From positions 1 through 64,000 of the forward strand of contig CAZFLX010000004.1 of the NCBI GenBank assembly GCA_964519885.1: a stretch of 64,000 bases of DNA, given 5' to 3'. This document shows positions 25,825-34,858 of the stretch, piece after piece. The notes beneath the pieces were generated by a model. The model was not told where the DNA came from. It was given only the letters and a program-made list of their open reading frames with translations, and did not search any database. The translations under genes and the position numbers were made by a program. The DNA comes from GCA-002282575 sp964519885 (lineage in GTDB: Bacteria > Pseudomonadota > Gammaproteobacteria > Thiomicrospirales > Thiomicrospiraceae). Position 1 is the first letter of the stretch. Every line of letters starts with the position of its first letter.

Positions 25825-26711
25825 GTCAACAAGCTAAAGCTAAATGGTTTGTGCGCCTCTTGACTGGGCTCAGTCGCCTGCCTTTGCCCATGGTGCATGG
25901 ATTGGGATGGGTATTAGGTCATTTATATCTTGTATTCCCTTCACGAGATAGACGTGTTACCTGGAAGAATTTGTCGATCGCCTTTCCTACGATGAGTCCT
26001 TGGCAGCGTTTTAACCTGATGCGATTGTTCTTTGTCGAGTTGGGTAAAACTGCTTGTGAGCTGGGTTGGATGTGGGTAGCAAAACCCGAAGCATTGTTTG
26101 CTCAGATTAAGCAGGTTAAAGGGCTACATTTGATGGAGCAAGCTTTGTCGCAACAGAAAGGCGTGTTGTTGCTGACACCGCATTTTGGCGCTTGGGAATT
26201 GGCGGGTTTATTTTGGGCCTCTACGCAGGGTATGGCCAGTCTTTACCAACCTTCCGATTATGCCGAAATAGAAGACTTTGTAAGAGGGGCTCGTCAACGA
26301 ACGGGGGCTAGGTTAGTGCCGACAGACATTTCAGGTGTGCGTGCTTTGTTGTCAACACTCAAGCAAAATCAAATTGCCGGCATTTTACCCGATCAAGACC
26401 CTGGTGATAATGGGGGTGAATATGCGCCTTTCTTCGGCTTGCCCGCTTACACCATGGTGCTGACTGGTCGCTTGGCGAGTAAAAGTCAGGCGCCTGTGTT
26501 GTTTACCTGGGCAGAGCGTTTGTCTTGGGGACGAGGCTATTGTTTGCATGTGCTGCCAGCAAGTGAAGCCATCGCAAGCGCAGATTTAATTGAGTCGGCA
26601 CGCGCTATGAATGCCGATATTGCCCAGTATGTTGCCCGTTGTCCGCAACAATATATTTGGAATTATAAGCGCTGGAAGCGACAAGCCGATGGAAGTGATG
26701 TGTATGACTGA
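25821..26711 (+). CDS. LpxL/HtrB-type lipid A lauroyl/myristoyl acyltransferase homologue
   Basis: 296 residues, beginning at a GTG that overlaps the upstream stop (GTGA). One N-terminal hydrophobic segment is followed by the lysophospholipid acyltransferase fold: catalytic H-x4-E in TPHFGAWEL, the DQDPGDNGGEYAPFFG segment, and a C-terminal QQYIWNYKRWKR that is standard in LpxL/LpxM. These enzymes add the secondary acyl chains to lipid A at the inner membrane. Which acyl chain it transfers cannot be told. It is part of a run with a methyltransferase and gmhA, which also serves LPS. Confidence 0.85.
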   Translation: MSQQAKAKWFVRLLTGLSRLPLPMVHGLGWVLGHLYLVFPSRDRRVTWKNLSIAFPTMSPWQRFNLMRLFFVELGKTACELGWMWVAKPEALFAQIKQVKGLHLMEQALSQQKGVLLLTPHFGAWELAGLFWASTQGMASLYQPSDYAEIEDFVRGARQRTGARLVPTDISGVRALLSTLKQNQIAGILPDQDPGDNGGEYAPFFGLPAYTMVLTGRLASKSQAPVLFTWAERLSWGRGYCLHVLPASEAIASADLIESARAMNADIAQYVARCPQQYIWNYKRWKRQADGSDVYD

Positions 26712-26740
26712 TCGATTAGTCGTTGTTAAGAGGATATGTT

Positions 26741-27367
26741 GTGTCGGATAACCAAAACCCTTGGGATCAACGCTTTGCCAGCGTGAGCGGATTTATGTAT
26801 GGTGAACAACCGAATGTCTGGATTGCCAGTCAGTTACCGGTTTTAGCAAAAGATGCTGCAGTGCTGGCTATTGCCGATGGTGAAGGACGTAATAGCGTCT
26901 GGTTGGCGCAACAAGGGTATCGAGTTAGTAACTGGGATTACTCTACCGTGGGCTTAAGCAAAACCCAAGAGTTAGCGCAACGCGCTGGGGTGTTGGTGGA
27001 TACACAACGTGTGGATTTGATTGCCGATGACTTGCCTCATCAGCAGTTTGATGCGCTGGTAGCCAGTTTCTTTCATATTCCCAAATCGGCTCAAGGTTTG
27101 TGTTGGCAACGCTTGTTTGATCGTTTGAAGCCCAATGGGGTGCTAGTGGTTCAGGTGTTCGATGAATCACAATTGCCACTCACCAGTGGCGGTCCAAAAT
27201 CGATTGACTTGCTTTATGATTTATCCCTTTGGCAAAGTCTGTTAGTAGATTGGCAAGTTGAAGTGTGTGAACGAGCCGAAGTGTGTTTAGATGAGGGTAG
27301 TCATCATCAAGGATTGGCTCGAGTAATCAATATTAAAGCGGTTAAACCGACCGAGGAACTTTCATGA
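26741..27367 (+). CDS. Class I SAM-dependent methyltransferase
   Basis: About 208 residues if the GTG at 26741 (SDNQNPWDQRFA) is used; AAGAGGA six bases before supports it over a TTG at 26723. The SAM-binding motif I is weak but visible (VLAIADGEGRNSVWLAQQGY), with an acidic residue after strand 2 (NWDYS). The layout resembles TehB/tellurite-resistance-like small methyltransferases. Substrate unknown. Its stop overlaps the ATG of gmhA (ATGA), so it is co-translated with an LPS-core gene, but a role there is inference. Confidence 0.75.
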   Translation: MSDNQNPWDQRFASVSGFMYGEQPNVWIASQLPVLAKDAAVLAIADGEGRNSVWLAQQGYRVSNWDYSTVGLSKTQELAQRAGVLVDTQRVDLIADDLPHQQFDALVASFFHIPKSAQGLCWQRLFDRLKPNGVLVVQVFDESQLPLTSGGPKSIDLLYDLSLWQSLLVDWQVEVCERAEVCLDEGSHHQGLARVINIKAVKPTEELS

Positions 27368-27951
27368 ATATTCGTCAATTATGGCAATCAGAATTGGCTG
27401 CTGCTGCGCAAGTCTTGCAAGCGATTCAGCAAGATACTGAGTTGTTGAATGGGTTTGAGCAGTGGGTTATGTTGTGTGAAAACACCTTACGTGCGGGCAA
27501 TAAACTGATGTTTATCGGCAATGGTGGTAGTGCTGCCGATGCACAGCACCTAGCTGCTGAGTTGGTCGTTAGGTTTAAGCTGAACCGCAAAGGGCTGCCG
27601 GCTTTGGCGTTAACGGTTGACTCTTCGGCATTGACGGCCATTGGTAACGATTTTGGTTTTGATCAGTTGTTTTCCCGTCAAGTTGAAGCCTTGGGTCAGC
27701 AGGGCGATGTGTTGATTGCACTGTCTACCAGTGGCAATTCCGAGAATATTTTGAAAGCCGTTCCGGTTGCCCAAGCCATGGGGATTCGGGTGATAGCCAT
27801 GACTGGCGCCACGGGTGGCAATCTCGCGACACTAGCGGATCAGTGCCTGTGTATGCCCAGTACTGATACGCCTCGTATTCAAGAAGCGCATACGCTGTTG
27901 GGACACATGCTGTGTGATTTGTTGGAACAGCGTTTGTCTGCTAGTAGTTAA
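27364..27951 (+). CDS. gmhA: Phosphoheptose isomerase, SIS domain
   Basis: GmhA turns sedoheptulose 7-phosphate into D-glycero-D-manno-heptose 7-phosphate, the first step toward the LPS core heptose. The 195-residue protein is a single SIS domain: GNGGSAADAQHLAAELV near the start, LSTSGNSENILKA as the phosphate loop, and a QEAHTLLGH motif near the end with the zinc-type Gln and His. DiaA of E. coli is similar in length, but the AADAQHLAAEL and STSGNS motifs fit GmhA better. ATGA overlap with the methyltransferase gene before it. Confidence 0.85.
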   Translation: MNIRQLWQSELAAAAQVLQAIQQDTELLNGFEQWVMLCENTLRAGNKLMFIGNGGSAADAQHLAAELVVRFKLNRKGLPALALTVDSSALTAIGNDFGFDQLFSRQVEALGQQGDVLIALSTSGNSENILKAVPVAQAMGIRVIAMTGATGGNLATLADQCLCMPSTDTPRIQEAHTLLGHMLCDLLEQRLSASS

Positions 27952-28038
27952 TGCGATTTAATGCTATTATTATCTTCGATCATCAGGGTTATTAAACAAG
28001 TAAAATTAATCCTCAACAGTAAATAAAAAGATAATTGT

Positions 28039-28950
28039 ATGATCCAATCAAACGAACTGATGCAGTTTGCCGAAGAAGCCACAGCAATTGAAGAAGTTTC
28101 TCTTGCTCCTTGGCGTGTGTTGGTGGTGGATGATGATGGCGAAGTTCACCAAGCTACGCGCTACGCATTAGAGGGTTCACGCTTATTGGGGCGAACAGTT
28201 AGCCTGATTCATGCCTACAGCGCTGCCGAGGCAGAGCAGTTATTGCGTCAAACCCCAGACATTGCAGTGGTGTTGTTAGACGTGGTGATGGAATCTGATG
28301 ACAGTGGCTTGTGTTTAATTGATCTGATTCGTGGCGAACTTGACCGTCAAAGTTTGCGCATTATCTTACGTACGGGGCAGCCAGGTACAGCGCCAGAATC
28401 AACGCTGGTAGCCCGTTACGACATTCATGATTACATGCTTAAAACCGACGTTAGTCGGGAAAGATTGGTAACCAGTCTCACCACTGCGGTGCGTACTTAT
28501 GAACAAATGGCGAACTTGGCGTTGATGGAGCGTCAATTGGCCTCGGCAGTGCGCGCTGTGGATCGTTGCTTAGATTTACATACCCCTGAAGCCTTTGCAC
28601 AATTCTATGCTCAGCAGTTAACCAATATTTATCACTTATCACCCGTGATGGCATTTTTTTGGTCGTTGAACTCGCCCGACAAGGCGCAGTTAGTGGCCAG
28701 TCAAGAGGCGCACCAAGCCAGTATGGGGCAGACATTAGATCAGTTAGCCGATCAAGAACTGGCAAATTACGTGCGTCAACTGACGTCTGTTGCAGCGAAT
28801 GATCTACCTGCTGACTGTTTGATGCTGAGTTCGGCTCAGCACAAGTTACTGGTCATCTTGGCTGATGAGCCTCAAGCTCATCACGTGTTGACAAGCAGTT
28901 GGCAGGTGTTTCATTCCCTAATGGGTGTGTGCTTCAAACACGTTTGCTAA
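28039..28950 (+). CDS. Response regulator of the DUF3369 type, no DNA-binding domain
   Basis: 303 residues. The receiver domain (about 25-150) has VVDDD, phosphoacceptor in VVLLDVVMESDD, the subgroup motif LRTGQPGTAPE and the switch Lys in YMLKTDV. Those motifs are typical of receivers paired with DUF3369. The remaining 150 residues are a helical/GAF-like region without HD-GYP, kinase or DNA-binding output. First gene of a cassette with a sensor kinase 12 bp downstream, a barrel protein and a binding protein. Probably acts through protein contact (inference). Confidence 0.8.
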   Translation: MIQSNELMQFAEEATAIEEVSLAPWRVLVVDDDGEVHQATRYALEGSRLLGRTVSLIHAYSAAEAEQLLRQTPDIAVVLLDVVMESDDSGLCLIDLIRGELDRQSLRIILRTGQPGTAPESTLVARYDIHDYMLKTDVSRERLVTSLTTAVRTYEQMANLALMERQLASAVRAVDRCLDLHTPEAFAQFYAQQLTNIYHLSPVMAFFWSLNSPDKAQLVASQEAHQASMGQTLDQLADQELANYVRQLTSVAANDLPADCLMLSSAQHKLLVILADEPQAHHVLTSSWQVFHSLMGVCFKHVC

Positions 28951-28962
28951 TCAGGTCTGATT

Positions 28963-30582
28963 ATGGAGCAAGCAAGCGCGATGTCGCCGGGATTAACTTG
29001 GTGGCGTTCGTTACGCTTCAGATTTTTGCTGATGCTCCTCTCTGTGATGATTGGCTTTTATCTATGGGTCGATTATAACGTTTCCTCCGTGCTTAAAGAT
29101 GTCGCACTTGAACACACCAGAAGTAGCGTTCATTTAACTTCCGAAACCTTGAACCTAGCTATCACGCCGCACACCACGCTCAGTGGTATTCGCGGTTTAT
29201 CCGATTACTTTACCGAGTTACTGAACTATGATGGCAGTGGTTTGGTTTATATTGGTTTGTATGATGAGCATCGCGTTTTAATCGCTGGTGCTGGCTTAGA
29301 GGCCTATCGAGAAGTGGATGCCGCATTACCGATGGACGAGCAAATTGCTCAAGGTTTGGTTCATGTTCGCCAACCCATCTTAATTTTGAATAGTCAGGTA
29401 GGTGAATTGCGCTACGGGCTTTCTTTGGTTGATTTCGATCAAAATGTTCATCTGATTCATCAAAACAACCTCTGGTTTTTACTCTTGTCGGTATTTTTGG
29501 CGGTAGTGGTGTTGCTGGCTTTTTTTGTCAGACTCAATCAACGCTTTTCTCGCTTATTGTCCACCAGTCAGTCTATTGCTAAAGGCAATTATCAAGAGCG
29601 GCTTCCTCTCGAGCAGCCAGATGAGTTGACGCAATTAGCGCATCATGTCAATGCCATCGCTGATGCGGTGGCTTCGAGGATTCAAGCCTTAGAATCGAGC
29701 CAGTCAGAAATTGAACAACTCAACAGTGAGCTTGAAAAAAGAGTGGCCGAAAGAACCAAAGCCTTAAGCGAAGCCTTAACCCGGCTCGAAGATACCCAGC
29801 ACCACTTGATTCACGCAGAAAAATTAGCCAGTTTGGGTGCCTTGGTAGCTGGCGTGTCGCATGAGTTGAATACGCCCGTCGGCAATGCCTTAACCGTCAT
29901 CACCACGCTGGCAGACAAACAACAAGATTTTAATCAAGTCTTAGCTCAAGGCAGTTTACGTAAATCGGATTTGGAAACCTTTGTTGCGAATGTGCAAGAG
30001 GCACAAAGCCTCACCAGTCGTAACCTGCGTAAAGCAGCCGATCTGATTCAAAGTTTCAAACAGGTTGCGATAGACCAAACCAGCTATCAGCGTCGCCATT
30101 TTAATTTACTGGCCACCGTTGAAGAAGTCTTAATGACCATTCAGCCGATGTTGCGACCGGTAAACGTACAAATTGTCACCGACATTGCACCAGATATTAA
30201 TTTGAATGGTTTTCCCGGTCCTTTAGGTCAGGTGATTACCAATTTGATTGCCAACGCCTTAACCCATGCTTTTGATGAAGCGAGTTCGGCGCCACTGATT
30301 CGCATTCTGGCTTATCCCAGCGATAATCTCGCATGGTTATGTTTAGAAGTTGAAGACAATGGTAAGGGTATTGCACCAGAACATATTAAAAAAGTTTTTG
30401 ATCCATTTTTTACTACACGGCTCGGTAAAGGGGGCAGTGGTTTAGGATTGCATATTGTGCACAACTTAGTTACCGGCATTTTGGGCGGCAGAATTGTCAT
30501 TGATAGTGAGTTAATGCGGGGCACCAAATTCATTATGAAATTACCTAAAGAAGCCCCCAATGCGGATGCAATGGCGTTATGA
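28963..30582 (+). CDS. Membrane sensor histidine kinase, HPK4-like
   Basis: 539 residues: membrane helix near 20-38, periplasmic sensor of about 130 residues, second helix (WFLLLSVFLAVVVLLAFFV), HAMP domain, coiled coil, HisKA with phospho-His in GVSHELNTPVGNALTV, and HATPase with FDPFFTTRLGKGGSGLGLHIV. The HELNTPVGN box puts it in the HPK4 group. It stands between its probable partner regulator and a barrel protein that starts inside its stop codon (ATGA overlap), so the sensory unit is co-translated. Signal unknown; see the binding protein two genes on. Confidence 0.88.
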   Translation: MEQASAMSPGLTWWRSLRFRFLLMLLSVMIGFYLWVDYNVSSVLKDVALEHTRSSVHLTSETLNLAITPHTTLSGIRGLSDYFTELLNYDGSGLVYIGLYDEHRVLIAGAGLEAYREVDAALPMDEQIAQGLVHVRQPILILNSQVGELRYGLSLVDFDQNVHLIHQNNLWFLLLSVFLAVVVLLAFFVRLNQRFSRLLSTSQSIAKGNYQERLPLEQPDELTQLAHHVNAIADAVASRIQALESSQSEIEQLNSELEKRVAERTKALSEALTRLEDTQHHLIHAEKLASLGALVAGVSHELNTPVGNALTVITTLADKQQDFNQVLAQGSLRKSDLETFVANVQEAQSLTSRNLRKAADLIQSFKQVAIDQTSYQRRHFNLLATVEEVLMTIQPMLRPVNVQIVTDIAPDINLNGFPGPLGQVITNLIANALTHAFDEASSAPLIRILAYPSDNLAWLCLEVEDNGKGIAPEHIKKVFDPFFTTRLGKGGSGLGLHIVHNLVTGILGGRIVIDSELMRGTKFIMKLPKEAPNADAMAL

Positions 30583-31760
30583 GCACTAAACCTTGGTGGC
30601 GGCCCATTTTGGGTTCGGGATTGCTGTTATGCTCTGCCAGCTCACACGCCGAATGGAATGGATTTGCGACACTTGGCGGAGCTTGGTTTTCTAATGCCAA
30701 TGCCGACTATGTTTACAATAATCTTTCTACCGGTTCAGGTCATAGCTATAACCCAGATTTGGGTTTAGATTCAAAATTAGGCCTTCAGTGGACTGACAAG
30801 TGGCATGAGTCGGTTAGGGTTAACGCACAAGCCTTGGTTGCTCGTAATTCAGTCAATGAATTTTCACCAAACATTACCCTAGCTAATCTTGCTTTCGACT
30901 TGAGTGACCGTGTTTCCTTAACCTTGGGGCGGACACAAAACCCCAATTTCATTTATTCAGACCACCGACACATTAATTACGCCTTGCCTTGGGTGCGTCC
31001 TCCCAGCGAAGTCTATGGCGTCACCAGTATTTTCAATTATGATGGCGTGCAAGCAACGATTGAATTAGCAAGACATCATACTCAAGCCACCAAGCTTGTG
31101 GTGGGGGCGGCTCAGGCAGAAAATCATTATTCTTTTGACGCTGGGCATAGTCAAAATAGTTTAAAAGCAACCGAGATGATCTATGCCAGCTTGTCTCGTC
31201 AGTCTTATCGTTGGTTGTTTAAGCTGAGCGTGGAAACAGGACGATTATCGACGGATAATATGATGCTGTCACAAGCCTTGGATAACATTGCGCTGACTAA
31301 TGCGGGCTTATCGCAACGCTTATCGTTAGACCACAAGCCTTATTACTTGGTAGCACTGGGCATGAAGTATGATACAGATGACCATGTATTGATTGCTGAA
31401 TTGGCCCATCGAAAATTATCGGCTTATTTCGGTCAGCGAACGGGTGCTTACCTTACCTATGGTCGGCGTTTGAATGATTGGATGCCCTATATTACCTTGG
31501 CCAGAACGCAAACAGCCTTGGACAATGACGCTGACCCAATTGCACAGAAATTGTTCACCAGTGCTAGAGATGCGTCGACTTCTGTTGCGCTGGGTGCTTC
31601 GGTTGAGCTGAACGCACAGATGACGTTAAAAGCCGAAACCAAATGGTTAAAGCCCGATGCCAATAGTGGTTGGACTTATGCCAATTATCAACCGGGTTAT
31701 GATTTATCTCGCCCCGGAGAAGATTGGTTGTTCAGTATTGCCGTCAGTACGGTGTTCTAG
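30579..31760 (+). CDS. Outer-membrane beta-barrel (porin-like) protein
   Basis: 393 residues with a signal peptide ending SSHA-EWNG. The rest is a pattern of alternating hydrophobic strands rich in aromatic residues, ending with Phe (FSIAVSTVF), the usual signature of outer-membrane barrels. I cannot name the family. Being translationally coupled to the sensor kinase gene is unusual for a porin and suggests a role in signal uptake or sensing. The following gene, a periplasmic binding-like protein, begins 2 bp after its stop. Confidence 0.7.
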   Translation: MSTKPWWRPILGSGLLLCSASSHAEWNGFATLGGAWFSNANADYVYNNLSTGSGHSYNPDLGLDSKLGLQWTDKWHESVRVNAQALVARNSVNEFSPNITLANLAFDLSDRVSLTLGRTQNPNFIYSDHRHINYALPWVRPPSEVYGVTSIFNYDGVQATIELARHHTQATKLVVGAAQAENHYSFDAGHSQNSLKATEMIYASLSRQSYRWLFKLSVETGRLSTDNMMLSQALDNIALTNAGLSQRLSLDHKPYYLVALGMKYDTDDHVLIAELAHRKLSAYFGQRTGAYLTYGRRLNDWMPYITLARTQTALDNDADPIAQKLFTSARDASTSVALGASVELNAQMTLKAETKWLKPDANSGWTYANYQPGYDLSRPGEDWLFSIAVSTVF

Positions 31761-31761
31761 C

Positions 31762-32253
31762 ATGGTTTCGATGAAGCTGTTTTGGTTGAGTGTGTTCTGC
31801 TTCCTGTGGTCGCCGATGTTACAGGCCGCCTCTTGGCAGGTCGTTACCCATAAAGAGAGTTTGATTCAGCCGCTGACCACGTCCGAAGTTAAGTATCTTT
31901 TCACTGAAGGGCGTGTGCAAGGTTATGCGCCAGAATTGATTGATTTAGCTGAAGAGAGTTTACGGGCCAGTTTTTACCAAACCGTGTTGAATATTTCATT
32001 GAATCGTTGGCGCGCCAACTGGGCAAAACGGGTGTTTGCTGGCACGCAACAACTTCCGAAACAGTTAACCCTAGACTATGTGATGCAGTATTTAGCCACC
32101 AACCCGAATGCGGTTGCCTATTTACCCGACTATGTGATCTTGCCGGTAACGCTTAAGGTGATTTACTGTGATCCCCGAGAAATTCCGGTGATGGGTCAGC
32201 AGACCTGTCCCACCGAGTTATTAAGGATAAAGCAACTGCGCAATCAAGAATGA
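31762..32253 (+). CDS. Small phosphate-binding-like periplasmic protein
   Basis: 163 residues with a signal peptide (FLWSPMLQA-ASW). The mature part matches the pattern of the PstS-like family of short periplasmic proteins: LTTSEVKYLFTEG, R..FYQTVLN, W.KRVFAGTQQLPKQL and a YLATNPNAVAYLP end, like the 'pGAIGY' motif. Such proteins bind phosphate or another oxyanion. Its length is about half that of a full PstS, so it may bind as a one-domain or dimeric form. Last gene of the RR-kinase-barrel cassette, and the likely source of its signal (inference). Confidence 0.65.
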   Translation: MVSMKLFWLSVFCFLWSPMLQAASWQVVTHKESLIQPLTTSEVKYLFTEGRVQGYAPELIDLAEESLRASFYQTVLNISLNRWRANWAKRVFAGTQQLPKQLTLDYVMQYLATNPNAVAYLPDYVILPVTLKVIYCDPREIPVMGQQTCPTELLRIKQLRNQE

Positions 32254-32280
32254 GTTGAAGCCCAATGTGTGATCGGGCAT

Positions 32281-33249
32281 TTAGTGATTGCGATTAACCG
32301 ATAATTTGGCTAAGTCGATTAAAGCGGTTTTATAGTCACTGTCGGGCAGCACTGCCAAGGCAGCGATGGCACGATCTACGGCATCTTCTGCGGCTTGTTT
32401 GGTATCATTTAAGGCATTGGTTTTATGAATGATGGCGGTAATTTCACTCAGATTGTCTGTGTTGCCTTGTTCGATGGCCTGTCGTATGAGTGCTTGTTCT
32501 GCACTGTCTGAACGCGCCAAGGCCAGAATGAGTGGTAGCGTAGGTTTCCCTTCAGCCAAATCTTTTCCCAGAGTTTTCCCTAGCTCGGTCTCGTCAGCCG
32601 CATAGTCGAGCACATCATCAATCAGTTGGTAGGCGTTGCCTAACTCTTTACCATAGGTGCTTAAGGCCTGTTCAACGGCTAATGGCTGGTTTGCCAACAC
32701 CGCACCGAGTTGTGCGCTGGCCTCAAACAATTTGGCTGTTTTACGATAAATGACCTGAAAATAACGTTCACTGTCCGTATCTGCATCGTGACAATTAAGC
32801 AGCTGCAACACTTCGCCTGCTGCAATGATATTAGTGGTCTCAGCCATCAGCGATAGGATGCGTAAATTCTGCGGTTCAACCATCAGTTGAAATGAGCGTG
32901 AATATAAGAAATCACCTACTAAAACGCTTGCCGCATTACCCCAATTGGCATTAGCAGTGGCTTGACCACGACGGGTATCGGCTTCATCGACAACATCGTC
33001 ATGTAATAAGGTGGAGGTGTGGATAAACTCAACCACAGCCGCCATGGTGTGGTGATGAACCCCCTCATAGCCGCAAGCCTTGGCAGCTAACAACACGATT
33101 AACGGACGCACGCGTTTACCACCACTTTGAATAATGTGATGACCGATTTGGTTGATTAAAGCCACATCTGAACTTAAACGACTCAAAATCAGTTGGTCGG
33201 TCGCTTTAAGATCTTCGCTAACGCAGGCGCGTATCTGATTAATGCTCAT
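32281..33249 (-). CDS. ispB: Octaprenyl (all-trans polyprenyl) diphosphate synthase
   Basis: Makes the long isoprenoid side chain of ubiquinone. 322 residues with both Asp-rich motifs: LLHDDVVDEADTRRG (first DDxxD) and YQLIDDVLDYAAD (second), plus GGKRVRPLIVLL near the start. Cytoplasmic, membrane-associated. Convergent with the binding-protein gene, 27 bp apart. Confidence 0.93.
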   Translation of the reverse strand: MSINQIRACVSEDLKATDQLILSRLSSDVALINQIGHHIIQSGGKRVRPLIVLLAAKACGYEGVHHHTMAAVVEFIHTSTLLHDDVVDEADTRRGQATANANWGNAASVLVGDFLYSRSFQLMVEPQNLRILSLMAETTNIIAAGEVLQLLNCHDADTDSERYFQVIYRKTAKLFEASAQLGAVLANQPLAVEQALSTYGKELGNAYQLIDDVLDYAADETELGKTLGKDLAEGKPTLPLILALARSDSAEQALIRQAIEQGNTDNLSEITAIIHKTNALNDTKQAAEDAVDRAIAALAVLPDSDYKTALIDLAKLSVNRNH

Positions 33250-33309
33250 AAGTTGAGGGTGTTTTAGTGTCCATAGCCGGCTATTGTAACTAAAAGGCTA
33301 TTCATGGGT

Positions 33310-33933
33310 CTATGGTGTCGGTTCATCTTTCGACGTTTTTCGCTGTCGTCTTTTCCACAACCAGTAGCCAGCAGTTCCAGTAATCAGTAAACTAGCCGCG
33401 ATCCAAGCACCGGTTTCACTTTGATCTGCCAGCCAACCTAAAGCAAAACCAGGAGCTAGATAGGCAGGAGCCCAAATCATGGCGGAAACGACATTCCAGG
33501 CGGTAAATTTTTTCTGCGTCATGCCCAAAATACCCGCTAATACAGGGATGGTGGCGCGTAAAGGACCGAAAAATCGACCAATGAGAATGGAGATTCCACC
33601 CCAACGAGTGAAAAAGGCTTCGCCATGATCCACCCATTCGGGATGTTTGCTCAATGGCCACATGTTCAAAATAGCATAGCGGTAGTGTTTGCCAATCCAG
33701 AAACTCAAGCCATCACCGACCACCGCACCGACAATGCACCAGAAGATGACCAACCAAGGATCGAGTACATTAGTAGCAATTAAGCCGCCCAGCATCAGCA
33801 TAAAAGGCAAGCCAGGAACGATAATCCCCAAAATAACCATCGACTCAACAAATGCAATCAAAAAAATGACCCACCAAGCATGTGCTTGGTTGCTGATGAC
33901 CCACTGATTGATGATGTCGATGTATTCGGTCAT
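33310..33933 (-). CDS. DedA-family membrane protein
   Basis: 207 residues with about five hydrophobic segments and the DedA/SNARE-associated region: ESMVILGIIVPG, the conserved GDGLSFWIGKHYR, and the FGPLRATIPVLAGILGM segment with Arg and Pro residues typical of the family. DedA proteins are inner-membrane proteins linked to lipid (C55-P or phospholipid) movement and membrane potential. It ends with a basic tail (RRQRKTSK). Its gene lies 9 bp after the end of an unrelated secreted protein's gene in the same direction. Confidence 0.88.
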   Translation of the reverse strand: MTEYIDIINQWVISNQAHAWWVIFLIAFVESMVILGIIVPGLPFMLMLGGLIATNVLDPWLVIFWCIVGAVVGDGLSFWIGKHYRYAILNMWPLSKHPEWVDHGEAFFTRWGGISILIGRFFGPLRATIPVLAGILGMTQKKFTAWNVVSAMIWAPAYLAPGFALGWLADQSETGAWIAASLLITGTAGYWLWKRRQRKTSKDEPTP

Positions 33934-33942
33934 TGGGTGTGT

Positions 33943-34755
33943 CTAGCCACGTTTGAATTGGCGAATTAACTGATCAAATTTTTGCGCATCGGGGCTATCG
34001 TTCAACTCTTTACTCAGCAAACGACGGCTTTTTTTGGCATCCTCAATGATTTTATCAATCGCTTGAATCATAAAAAAACCATAACTGTTTTCGTTCATGC
34101 TGGTAAAGTCGCGTTGTTGAGCATACCAAAGGTTTTTCAATTTCGGTTCTTTACCCATTTTCTGTATTAAATGTTCCAGCAATAGATTGGTATTGGCTAA
34201 ACGCTTAGGAATGGGGTAAATATTGAAGTTAGCCCCTTGGTAAGCATCATACTCCATGATCATCAGTTCGCTAACACGAGCCAAATCATCCATGCCGCGT
34301 TCTTTTACCAAGCGCAGTCCTTCGGTTAGGCGGTCGCGCTCGATCACAGGATGGCGGTCAACCCATTTTAGAAAGGTAAGTAACCAGTTTTGACGCTCGT
34401 AGTAACGATTGTAACCCACCGCCCAAGGGTAAAGCTGTAAGTTAGAAAAGACTTCTTCTTTTTCGGTGCGTAACACATCTGGGGTTTGCCAGCCCACCGT
34501 ATCGTTGGTGTTCAGCGCGCAGCTGATACCCGATGAAAAAGCCTTGCTGGCGGTAATCGATTGAATGTAAACACGGCTTTGTTTTTCATTCACTAATGCG
34601 GTTACCTTGCCTTGTCCGTAGGCATCATCGTCGATATTGATGGCAGGCATATCTATCCAGACGCGATCGCCCGTTGCAGGCGTGTAGGCAAAAGCATGAG
34701 TGGTTATAAGCAGTAATAAAGCGCTTATGCTGGCACGAATGGTTTTTTGTTGCAT
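33943..34755 (-). CDS. Secreted protein of unknown function
   Basis: 270 residues with a signal peptide (LLLITTHAFA-YTP). I do not recognise the family. The mature part begins with a short beta-rich segment (TGDRVWIDMPAINIDDD) and then is mostly helical, rich in Arg/Lys/Asp. One Cys (SCALNT) in the mature part. The gene is first of a leftward run with dedA, and is divergent from rlmKL. No motif gives a function. Confidence 0.6.
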   Translation of the reverse strand: MQQKTIRASISALLLLITTHAFAYTPATGDRVWIDMPAINIDDDAYGQGKVTALVNEKQSRVYIQSITASKAFSSGISCALNTNDTVGWQTPDVLRTEKEEVFSNLQLYPWAVGYNRYYERQNWLLTFLKWVDRHPVIERDRLTEGLRLVKERGMDDLARVSELMIMEYDAYQGANFNIYPIPKRLANTNLLLEHLIQKMGKEPKLKNLWYAQQRDFTSMNENSYGFFMIQAIDKIIEDAKKSRRLLSKELNDSPDAQKFDQLIRQFKRG

Positions 34756-34858
34756 GATTTTACCTGCATTCCATAATGATTGACCTTGAGCAGGTTACAA
34801 TAATGCACAACGCATTAAGGCGCAAGCTGTTAGCAAACAAAAATAATTAGGGAAGTAT

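Noticed and set aside
27364..27951. Calling the SIS-domain gene diaA
   Set aside because: Its motifs (AADAQHLAAEL, STSGNS) and LPS-gene neighbours fit GmhA; diaA normally lies with yraN-dolP and is absent there.
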